Shown: one piece after another, positions 13,872 to 19,203 of the stretch | Layout: every line of letters begins with the position of its first letter | Position numbering within the stretch: the first letter of the stretch is position 1 | Source: JACQXM01 sp964569425 | Lineage (GTDB): Bacteria > Planctomycetota > Phycisphaerae > UBA1845 | Assembly: GCA_964569425.1 (NCBI GenBank) | Contig: CAZMVD010000075.1 | Location: forward strand, 1 to 19,203 | DNA: 19,203 bases | Direction of reading: 5' to 3' | The notes under the pieces: model-generated | Databases searched by the model: none | Told to the model about the DNA's origin: nothing | Seen by the model: only the letters and a program-made list of their open reading frames with translations | Made by a program: the position numbers and the translations under genes

Positions 13872-13880
13872 ATCATACCA
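13872..13880 (-). promoter_or_regulatory. Extended -10 element for the 150-residue gene
   Basis: On the - strand TGGTATGAT (TGnTATAAT-like, five of six in the -10) lies about 60 bases ahead of the GTG at 13813, within the gap that follows the ATPase/TOPRIM pair. No good -35 is visible, as is usual for extended -10 promoters. It suggests that this gene is transcribed separately from the pair. Confidence 0.4.
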
Positions 13881-13886
13881 CCTGGA

Positions 13887-14468
13887 TCAACTCTTGGGGA
13901 GCAGGTCAGTGAATTGACTGTCTATCCAGTCTAAGAAACACTTGAAGGAGGGACATTTGCGCGCAACAACATCAAATCTGAGCCTTCTCGCAACTGCGGG
14001 ATTGAATGTCTTAGGTGAATAGAGAGGCTTACCATTAGCCGCACGTGACTGGGCACACAACCACTCCTTGGGGTCCCTGATGCGCTCCGGATTTTCATGT
14101 CCTTTGAAGCTAAATGTGGGAATAACCTGATTAATCGCCGCCTCGTCAGCGATCATCCATGCCTCTATTTCCTCGATGGGAATCGCAATGAAAGCGGGCC
14201 CGTCGAATCCAGATGGTTGCAAGACTCCGTGCAACACTCTTGTTCTCACGGCGTCCGGCAAATCCCGGTCCGCATCGTGGCAAATAACGACGCGACTCAC
14301 ACCGGCGTTTACCCAAGTCCTGATGTCGCGGGCACCCTTCCTACAGAGTCCGGCGCATCCACTGTAGCCCTTCCTCTTTACGCGCAGGTTGGTGTTGTTG
14401 GCGCGCCTCCGAATCAAGTGAGTCAGCACTTCGGCATCCGACTCATCTTCAGCGAGAATCGCAATCAC
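13887..14468 (-). CDS. DUF4276-like TOPRIM protein, partner of upstream ATPase
   Basis: A 193-residue protein with GTG start (a weak AGG about 9-12 bases upstream). The N-terminal strand ILAEDESDAEVL supplies Glu7, and VVICHDADRD supplies Asp65 and Asp67. Together they match the Glu...DxD metal-binding pattern of TOPRIM folds (topoisomerases, OLD and DnaG-type nucleases). The IPIEEIEAWMIADEAAI stretch (about 97-113) is the hallmark I associate with DUF4276. The C-terminal half is Arg/Lys-rich and may contact nucleic acid. It starts 12 nt after the ATPase gene, so the two are almost certainly co-transcribed. Low GC compared with neighbours suggests transfer. Predicted activity is metal-dependent DNA or RNA cleavage in a defence context; that is inference from the family, not shown here. 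Confidence 0.8.
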   Translation of the reverse strand: MIAILAEDESDAEVLTHLIRRRANNTNLRVKRKGYSGCAGLCRKGARDIRTWVNAGVSRVVICHDADRDLPDAVRTRVLHGVLQPSGFDGPAFIAIPIEEIEAWMIADEAAINQVIPTFSFKGHENPERIRDPKEWLCAQSRAANGKPLYSPKTFNPAVARRLRFDVVARKCPSFKCFLDWIDSQFTDLLPKS

Positions 14469-14480
14469 GTGGAAAGCCGC

Positions 14481-15653
14481 CTATAACGTCTCAAGAAACT
14501 CGGCCAAAGTTCCTTCGTCGGACAAGTACGACTGCGCCTCACTGATCTCTCCGGGAGAAAGCTCCGAGACTTCAGTTCTCCCGTTTTCCACAGTGACGAC
14601 CCGGATGCCCTTGGCATCTACAAGGTTTATGACCCGAGGCGAATGCGTCGTGCAGATCAATTGCGTCTGCTCTGAGTACGTTCGCAAAATGTCGATCACT
14701 TTCCCTAACAATCCTGCATGAATGCTATCCTCGGGTTGCTCGACGAGCATACAAGATGACCCGTCAAAGACAAGATAGGTCAGCAGTCGCAAAACACGCC
14801 AAGTCCCCAACGATAGTCCGCTATACCTGAAGGCGCGACCGGCACCTGCAATTCCGGAGCATGGCACGAATAAAATCGAATATGTCGGCTCGGCGCTGTC
14901 CTCCACCTTGCCTTTGCGCAACTTAACTTCTTCAATTCTAATCTCGGCGAGCAAGCCCAATCCATCCTCGCCAAGGAGCTTTCGCAATTCATCAAGCTTG
15001 TCGGGGTTGAATAAATGCATATGCACAAGACGATTCGTCACCGAACCAGTCGGACGTCCTGCAGCAAGTGCGGCCTTCCACTTTTCAAACTTGGCCGATT
15101 CTATAAACGGTGTCGGAACAGGATCCGAATGCTCTTGGTATTGCTGAGAGAGGGGGTAATAGCGAACCGATCTCAAGTATTCCGCTACCGGGCGAAGCTC
15201 CTTGTGCATCCGATCGTGCGGTGGAACAACTCGGATGAGTACGAACAAGCTGCTAACCGGAGTTGGTACAAGGAGTTCATTCGGTATTGGCGCGATCGGC
15301 GATCTAAGGACCTCACCGTCCCGTCTAAAGAGCAACTGATCGTCCTTTTCGAGCGACTCCGAGTGAACGGGATCTTTGCTTGCTGCTAGGGTTTGCGTGA
15401 TCTTATACTTGTACTTGCTAGGTCCTATCGAGAACTGCAGCACAAAGCTCGTTGGCTTCGAACGATCATGCGGCATCATCCCGAGAACGGGCTCGGGTTC
15501 CCCAACGCAAAGCTCGGCAGCAAGCTGGATGGCGTGTAGAACGTTCGTTTTACCTGCACCGTTCTTTCCGAGTAACGCAACGACGGGCTCGCCGAGACGT
15601 ACATGAACATTGTCGCACGACCTGAAATTATCGATTTCGATAGATTCAAGCAT
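14481..15653 (-). CDS. OLD/RecF-like ABC ATPase (AAA_15/AAA_21 type)
   Basis: A 390-residue cytoplasmic ATPase starting MLESIEIDNFRSCDNVHVRL. The Walker A motif is GKNGAGKT at 29-36, an ABC-type signature SLGTW is at 281-285, and Walker B is CMLVEQPED (301-309). The H-loop is CTTHSPR (334-340). At the Walker B end the usual DE pair is replaced by Glu305-Gln306, a form seen in this ATPase family (EQPE) but noteworthy because Gln in the catalytic position would weaken hydrolysis in classical ABC proteins. A long middle region (about 60-270) forms the variable insert. The ATG at 15653 is chosen because a perfect TATAAT (15737-15732) lies downstream of the next upstream in-frame start (15746). 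The pair with DUF4276 resembles split OLD, Gabija and PARIS systems. Confidence 0.85.
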   Translation of the reverse strand: MLESIEIDNFRSCDNVHVRLGEPVVALLGKNGAGKTNVLHAIQLAAELCVGEPEPVLGMMPHDRSKPTSFVLQFSIGPSKYKYKITQTLAASKDPVHSESLEKDDQLLFRRDGEVLRSPIAPIPNELLVPTPVSSLFVLIRVVPPHDRMHKELRPVAEYLRSVRYYPLSQQYQEHSDPVPTPFIESAKFEKWKAALAAGRPTGSVTNRLVHMHLFNPDKLDELRKLLGEDGLGLLAEIRIEEVKLRKGKVEDSAEPTYSILFVPCSGIAGAGRAFRYSGLSLGTWRVLRLLTYLVFDGSSCMLVEQPEDSIHAGLLGKVIDILRTYSEQTQLICTTHSPRVINLVDAKGIRVVTVENGRTEVSELSPGEISEAQSYLSDEGTLAEFLETL

Positions 15654-15731
15654 CTTAGTTACTCGACTTACGACCGCCCCGTTCCCGTGGTCCGTAAGGC
15701 AGCCCGTGTTCACCGTGGGCCAACGCACAGA

Positions 15732-15737
15732 ATTATA
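15732..15737 (-). promoter_or_regulatory. Perfect -10 box for the ATPase/TOPRIM operon
   Basis: TATAAT on the - strand (complement of ATTATA at 15732-15737) stands about 79 bases ahead of the ATPase ATG. The -35 at the right spacing is poor (TTTTCG with 17 nt spacing). A start of transcription near 15725 would exclude the upstream GTG at 15746 as the protein start. This gap also shows the AT-richer composition of the pair. Confidence 0.45.
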
Positions 15738-15896
15738 TCGGGACACCTGCTCCGCGAAAACAGATGTTTCAAAGTGGGTGCCGCTCGAACAACGGGTATC
15801 CCCGCCGAATAGCCGTCGAACCCCTCTACCGAATCATGAAGTCGGTGGATACCGGAACGATGATCCAATGAACGCGACGCCCATTCCGCACGGCCC

Positions 15897-17081
15897 CTAC
15901 TCCAAGAACCGCTCCAGGCGGCTCAGGCCTTCCTCGATCCGCTCCAGCCCGGTGGCGAAGGAGAGGCGGACGTGGTGGTCCAGGCCGAAGGCGGCGCCGG
16001 GCACCACGGCCACCCGCGCCTCTTCCAGCAGCCGCTCGGCGAACTGCGTGGAACTGCTCACGCCCAGGCGGGCGAACGCGCCGGATACGTCGGGAAAGCA
16101 GTAGAACGCTCCGGTCGGCTTCGGGCAGCGCACGCCGCGAATGGCCGTCAGCCGCGCGTACATCCGCTCGGCGCGGCGCTCGAACTCCACGCGCATCTGC
16201 TCGACGCATGATTGGTCCCCCGTGAGCGCCGCGGCCAGCGCCGCCTGGTTAAAGGTCGCCGCCCCGCTGGTCGATTGCGACTGGAGCTTGGCCATCGCGT
16301 CGATCAGCTCCTTCGGCCCCGCGCCGTAGCCCACCCGCCAGCCGGTCATCGAGTAAGTTTTCGACGCCGCATTGAGCGTCAGCGTACGCTCATACGCCGC
16401 CGCCGAAGCCGCCGCGAAGCTCAGCGTCTGCTGGCCGTGAAAGAGCAGCCGGTCGTAAATCTCGTCGGACAGGACCCAGACGTCGCGCTCCGCGAGCACC
16501 TCCGCCAGCGCCCGCACCTCGTCCGGGTGGTAGGTCACCCCGCTGGGGTTCGACGGCGAATTGAACAGAAACAGCCGCGTTCGCGGCGAAAGCACGCGCT
16601 GCAGGTGCGCCGGCGTCAGCTTGTAGTCATTCTCTGCCGGGCCCGCGACGAACACCGACGTGCCCCCCGCAAGCCCGACCATCTCCGGGTAGCTCACCCA
16701 ATAGGGCACGGGGATGACCACTTCGTCGCCCGGTTCGACCACCGCCTGGATCATCAGGTACACGGCCATCTTGCCGCCGGCCGTGATGATCACCTGCTCG
16801 GGCGTGTACGAAAGGTCGTTCTCGCGTTGCAGCTTGGTGCACACCGCCTGTTTGGCGACGGGAATGCCCGAGGCGGGCTTGGAGTACTTGGTCTGCCCGG
16901 CTTTGAGCGCCGCCCAGGCGGCCTCCTTGATGTGGGCGGGCGTGTCGAAGTCCGGCTCGCCCGCGCCGAAGCCGACGACGTCGACTCCCGCGGCCTGCAT
17001 CCGCGCCGCCTTGGCCGAAACCGCCAGCGTGGCCGATTCGTGCAGTTCGAGCACGCGCCTAGCAAAGTGCATGGCATTCAT
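15897..17081 (-). CDS. Class I pyridoxal-phosphate aminotransferase (AspC-like, subclass Ib)
   Basis: A cytoplasmic enzyme of 394 residues that transfers amino groups between amino and oxo acids, most likely aspartate/2-oxoglutarate. The start is chosen at MNAMHFARRV (17081, or 17072 three codons later); the upstream open frame to 17420 is Arg/Ser-rich and without family sequence. Fold-type I features are all present: FGAGEPDFDTP near the N terminus, GGKMAVYL, SPSNPSG with the substrate/PLP Asn, LSDEIYDRL with the PLP-ring Asp, SKTYSMTGWRVGY with the Schiff-base Lys (about residue 240), and HHVRLSFATG with the carboxylate-binding Arg near the end. Length is normal. Substrate could also be prephenate or another amino acid; the sequence alone does not decide. 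It is divergent from the cytochrome unit and upstream of the ATPase gene with a 243-nt gap. Confidence 0.9.
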   Translation of the reverse strand: MNAMHFARRVLELHESATLAVSAKAARMQAAGVDVVGFGAGEPDFDTPAHIKEAAWAALKAGQTKYSKPASGIPVAKQAVCTKLQRENDLSYTPEQVIITAGGKMAVYLMIQAVVEPGDEVVIPVPYWVSYPEMVGLAGGTSVFVAGPAENDYKLTPAHLQRVLSPRTRLFLFNSPSNPSGVTYHPDEVRALAEVLAERDVWVLSDEIYDRLLFHGQQTLSFAAASAAAYERTLTLNAASKTYSMTGWRVGYGAGPKELIDAMAKLQSQSTSGAATFNQAALAAALTGDQSCVEQMRVEFERRAERMYARLTAIRGVRCPKPTGAFYCFPDVSGAFARLGVSSSTQFAERLLEEARVAVVPGAAFGLDHHVRLSFATGLERIEEGLSRLERFLE

Positions 17082-17110
17082 CCAAACCAGGGAAATTCCG
17101 AGAAACCCTC

Positions 17111-17135
17111 GCCGATCGTTGGCCGCATGATCGGC
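17111..17135. promoter_or_regulatory. Inverted repeat upstream of the aminotransferase
   Basis: GCCGATC (17111-17117) and GATCGGC (17129-17135) are perfect inverted arms around an 11-nt centre, 30 bases ahead of the aminotransferase start. It could be an operator for a dimeric regulator or an RNA hairpin in the leader. No protein-binding evidence is available. Confidence 0.3.
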
Positions 17136-17209
17136 TAGGCGCCTGCCCCATGCAAGCCCGCGGGCATCGCTTAGCGCGGCGCGGCGGAGAGGACTATCAG
17201 AAAATGTCC

Positions 17210-17239
17210 TTGACACCGGGCGCCCCTGGTGGTTATGGT
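17210..17239 (+). promoter_or_regulatory. Sigma70-type promoter of the cytochrome unit
   Basis: An exact TTGACA (17210-17215) is followed after 18 bp by TATGGT (17234-17239), four of six -10 bases. Transcription would begin near 17246, leaving a leader of about 155 nt before the ATG at 17401. A perfect -35 is rare by chance in such GC-rich sequence. Confidence 0.5.
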
Positions 17240-17306
17240 TCCTGCCCAAGATGTAACCCCTTCTGTGTTCTACGGAATCGTCGCGGAGGCTCGCGGGCCG
17301 GCGGGC

Positions 17307-17340
17307 AAGACTCCGGGGCGTCCTGACAGGCGAGTCTTTT
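17307..17340 (+). promoter_or_regulatory. Terminator-like hairpin in the leader of the cytochrome unit
   Basis: AAGACTC (17307-17313) pairs with GAGTCTT (17332-17338), and a small CCT/AGG helix lies in the loop. The right arm runs into TCTTTT. It sits between the predicted transcription start and the ATG at 17401, where a conditional terminator (attenuator) would be placed. It may also be a plain structured leader. Confidence 0.35.
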
Positions 17341-17400
17341 GAATCCCGAGGTGATGTTGCGCGCGGTCCATCCGGCCGGTCGCGCTTCAGGGTGGAGTCT

Positions 17401-18018
17401 ATGGCTACTGATTCACCCACGAAACGGTTGAGCGAACTGCGCGAGGAGGTCGCGCGGCTGGAGGCACAGCTTGCGCCGCCGGCGACGACGGAGCCCTCCT
17501 GGCCGCCGAAGACCTATTACGCCACTTACCACCTGCTGGCGGGGATGGTGCTGGGGCTGATCGGGGCGGCGTCGAGCCTGCTGTTCAACATCGTGGGGGC
17601 GGCGATGGTGGGCAAGCACCCGCTGGAGTTGATCCGGGTGTATCTGACGTTTCCGCTGGGTGAAAGCGCGTTGACGCTGGAAAGCGGCTTTGCGCTGGCG
17701 GCGGGCTGTTGTTTGTACCTGGGCACGGGCATGTTCGGGGGCATTCCCTTTCACATGGTGCTGAGCCGTTGGTTCGACCGCTCGCCGGGGTCGGTGCGCT
17801 TCGTGGTGACGACGGTGCTGGCGATCGGGGTGTGGCTCATCAATTACTACGGCGTGCTGGCGTGGTTGCAGCCGCTGCTGATCGGGGGCAACTGGATCGT
17901 GGAGCAAGTGCCCATCCTGGTGGCGGTGCTCACGCACCTGGTGTTCGGCTGGACGCTGCTGCTGGTGGATCACTGGGGCCGGTTTGTGCCGCCGACGGCG
18001 CGGGGGGTGCGGCCATGA
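17401..18018 (+). CDS. Four-helix membrane protein of a respiratory unit, unknown
   Basis: A 205-residue integral membrane protein. It opens with a short coiled-coil segment (KRLSELREEVARLEAQL, about 8-24), then four hydrophobic blocks: about 44-67 (LLAGMVLGLIGAASSLLFNI), 97-120 (GFALAAGCCLYLGTGMFGG), 133-155 (VVTTVLAIGVWLINYYGVL) and 165-187 (ILVAVLTHLVFGWTLLLVD). His and Tyr residues at helix ends (YYATYHLLAG, HMVLSRW, THLVFGW) could be functional. GGTGGAG lies just before the ATG at 17401; an in-frame GTG at 17392 would add only three residues. The stop overlaps the next start (ATGA at 18015-18018), so it is coupled to the diheme cytochrome and probably works with it. I recall similar proteins beside planctomycete cytochrome oxidase genes, but cannot name the family. 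Confidence 0.8.
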   Translation: MATDSPTKRLSELREEVARLEAQLAPPATTEPSWPPKTYYATYHLLAGMVLGLIGAASSLLFNIVGAAMVGKHPLELIRVYLTFPLGESALTLESGFALAAGCCLYLGTGMFGGIPFHMVLSRWFDRSPGSVRFVVTTVLAIGVWLINYYGVLAWLQPLLIGGNWIVEQVPILVAVLTHLVFGWTLLLVDHWGRFVPPTARGVRP

Positions 18019-19058
18019 GGGCGCGGCGGAGGATGGCGGCGTGTGCGGGTGTGCTGGTCGCGGCGATGTGGCCGTTGAGTTGTGCGCCGCGCGAGGCGAC
18101 CGACGGCGAAGTGGATACCTCGCGTCCGTCGGAGTTCGGCTTTCAGACCAGTGTGCGGACGTCGTTGATCGAAGAGGGGCGCACGGCCTACCAGACCTAC
18201 TGTTCCGGGTGCCATGGGGTGGAGGGCGACGGAAACGGCCCGGCGGCGCGGTTCTTGCATCCGCGGCCGCGGAACTTTCAGAAAGCGCTGTTCAAGTTCA
18301 GTTCGACGCGCGCGGGGCGCCTGCCGACGGACGACGACCTGCGGCGCACCATTCTTCAGGGGCTGAAGGGCAGTTCCATGCCGGGTTGGGACCTGCTGCC
18401 GGCGCGGACGGTGACGGCGCTCATTGCCTACGTCAAGACATTTTCACCCAAGTGGGAGGAGAGTTCGCCGGCGTCGGTGATCCCGATGGTGGCTGATCCG
18501 TATCGCGGGCAGGCGGATCACTCCGCTGCGGTGGCGCGGGGGGAGGCGGTGTATCACGGGTTCGCCACATGCTGGACCTGTCATCCCAGTTACGTGTCCA
18601 AGGACAAGATCAACGAATACCTGGTGATGATGGAGAACCCTGCGCGCGATGTCTTTCGCGACGCGCTGGAGCACAGCGAGGGCAAGCCCAACGACGAGGG
18701 GGAGATGATCTACCCGCCCGATTTCCGGCGCGATTTTGTTCGCTCGGGGGCGAAGGTGGAGGATCTATATCGGTCGATTGCGGCGGGGATCACGGGCACG
18801 GCGATGCCCACGTGGGTGGACTCGATGGAGTATCGCAGCACGGCGCACCCGGACATTCCGCTGGTGCAGCCGGCGGATATCTGGGCGATGGCGTATTACG
18901 TACAGGGCCTGGTGATAGAGCGTCCGCAGCGGCTGGCGCCGGGGACGTTCGCGGTGCGTCCGCGGCCGCAGCGGATTCTGGCGGTGGGAGAGGTTCCGGC
19001 GCCGATGGCGGCACCTCCGACGGAGCTGGGGACGGGCGAGGAGTTTGAGGAAGAATGA
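18015..19058 (+). CDS. Diheme cytochrome c, exported, possible lipoprotein
   Basis: A 347-residue exported electron carrier. The N-terminal basic-hydrophobic signal (MRARRRMAACAGVLVAAMW) ends at PLSCAP, so Cys23 may be a lipidated residue, although the lipobox is imperfect (Pro at -3). Two haem c sites are present: CSGCH (63-67) with a probable distal Met122 in GSSMPGW, and CWTCH (186-190) with a probable Met264 in GTAMPTW. The linker between the domains and the second domain contain an acidic insert (about 200-245). The acidic tail ends GEEFEEE. Start overlap with the upstream membrane-protein gene implies translational coupling. It likely passes electrons in the periplasm, possibly between the quinol-oxidising complex and a terminal oxidase not seen here. 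The fold is clear; partners are inferred. Confidence 0.92.
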   Translation: MRARRRMAACAGVLVAAMWPLSCAPREATDGEVDTSRPSEFGFQTSVRTSLIEEGRTAYQTYCSGCHGVEGDGNGPAARFLHPRPRNFQKALFKFSSTRAGRLPTDDDLRRTILQGLKGSSMPGWDLLPARTVTALIAYVKTFSPKWEESSPASVIPMVADPYRGQADHSAAVARGEAVYHGFATCWTCHPSYVSKDKINEYLVMMENPARDVFRDALEHSEGKPNDEGEMIYPPDFRRDFVRSGAKVEDLYRSIAAGITGTAMPTWVDSMEYRSTAHPDIPLVQPADIWAMAYYVQGLVIERPQRLAPGTFAVRPRPQRILAVGEVPAPMAAPPTELGTGEEFEEE

Positions 19059-19059
19059 G

Positions 19060-19141
19060 GGAGTGGGGAATGGGGAAGGGTGAATGGCGAATCAAGAATG
19101 GCGAATGGGGGGAGAATGCGGAATGGGGAATGCGGAATTGA
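19060..19141. repeat. Degenerate 7-bp tandem repeat array (GAATGGG type), reverse of the 3826 family
   Basis: After the cytochrome stop the + strand reads in 7-mers: GAGTGGG, GAATGGG, GAAGGGT, GAATGGC, GAATCAA, GAATGGC, GAATGGG, a 4-nt remainder, GAATGCG, GAATGGG, GAATGCG, GAATTGA. The complement gives ATTCGCC/ATTCCGC units, the same family as at 3826-3881, in the opposite orientation. Both arrays share the 11-mer ATTCGCCATTC. No gene is visible in the remaining bases to 19203. Confidence 0.7.
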
Positions 19142-19203
19142 AGATAGGCACGGAGCCACGAAGCGACTGTCTTGAGAATCAAGAGGTAGCAAGGGTTGAT
19201 CTC

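Larger units (their letters stand above)
17082..17400. other. Divergent regulatory region between aminotransferase and cytochrome unit
   Basis: These 319 bases hold no gene I can support. They contain an inverted repeat near the aminotransferase start (17111-17135), a consensus-like + strand promoter (17210-17239) and a terminator-like hairpin in the leader of the cytochrome unit (17307-17340), each listed separately. Confidence 0.6.

Noticed and set aside
16212..17138. 308-codon + strand frame opposite the aminotransferase
   Set aside because: Antisense shadow of a well-supported enzyme; Arg/His-rich without domains.
17082..17420. Upstream in-frame extension of the aminotransferase (to 17420)
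   Set aside because: The added ~113 residues are Arg/Ser-rich, cross the divergent promoter region and have no counterpart in the aminotransferase family.
17709..18014. Upstream in-frame extension of the diheme cytochrome gene
   Set aside because: The extra 102 residues overlap the membrane-protein gene in another frame and lack signal-peptide character, whereas the ATG at 18015 gives a typical signal sequence and ATGA coupling.

Overview
The window is a GC-rich chromosomal segment, most likely from a Planctomycetota bacterium of the Phycisphaerae type. The main evidence is the 1030-residue secreted protein at 6414-9506. It carries ACCLPDGSC-type cysteine repeats, EF-hand/dockerin-like segments and a C-terminal dockerin-like tail with two FQG motifs, a style I associate with that group. 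A bacterial topoisomerase VI B subunit and zinc-ribbon membrane proteins fit, but do not prove, the assignment. I see no rRNA, tRNA, CRISPR array, transposase or integrase.

Left part (1-5660, + strand): the 3' end of etfB, then etfA, then a membrane-anchored HdrD/DUF224-type iron-sulfur oxidoreductase. Together they form a complete route from acyl-CoA dehydrogenases through electron-transfer flavoprotein to the membrane quinone pool. After a spacer of degenerate 7-bp repeats comes proS (prolyl-tRNA synthetase).

Centre (5682-13813, mostly - strand): a DUF6584-like protein with a C-terminal membrane helix; a strong intrinsic terminator; the large secreted repeat protein; an untracked 57-codon reading frame; and top6B with no top6A in this window. 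Then come a 75-residue conserved-looking protein and, divergently, a zinc-ribbon membrane protein that appears to be transcribed leaderless. A small membrane-anchored protein with a CxC motif follows.

Right part (13887-19203): a compositionally distinct block (13887 to about 15890). Two hand-counted 60-base lines there give 30/60 and 29/60 GC, against 45/60 in a proS line. It holds a two-gene unit on the - strand: an OLD/RecF-like ABC ATPase followed 12 nt later by a TOPRIM-like DUF4276 protein. Its layout resembles anti-phage ATPase + TOPRIM pairs (PARIS, split OLD/Gabija type) and it is the best candidate here for an undescribed system. Next are a class I aminotransferase (- strand) and, divergently, a two-gene respiratory unit: a four-helix membrane protein and a translationally coupled diheme cytochrome c. 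A second array of the same 7-bp repeat family, in reverse orientation, closes the window.

Functional theme: the left and right ends are respiratory electron transfer (flavoprotein to quinone; cytochrome c). The middle is lineage-typical surface, topology and small-protein genes, and the low-GC ATPase/TOPRIM pair looks acquired.
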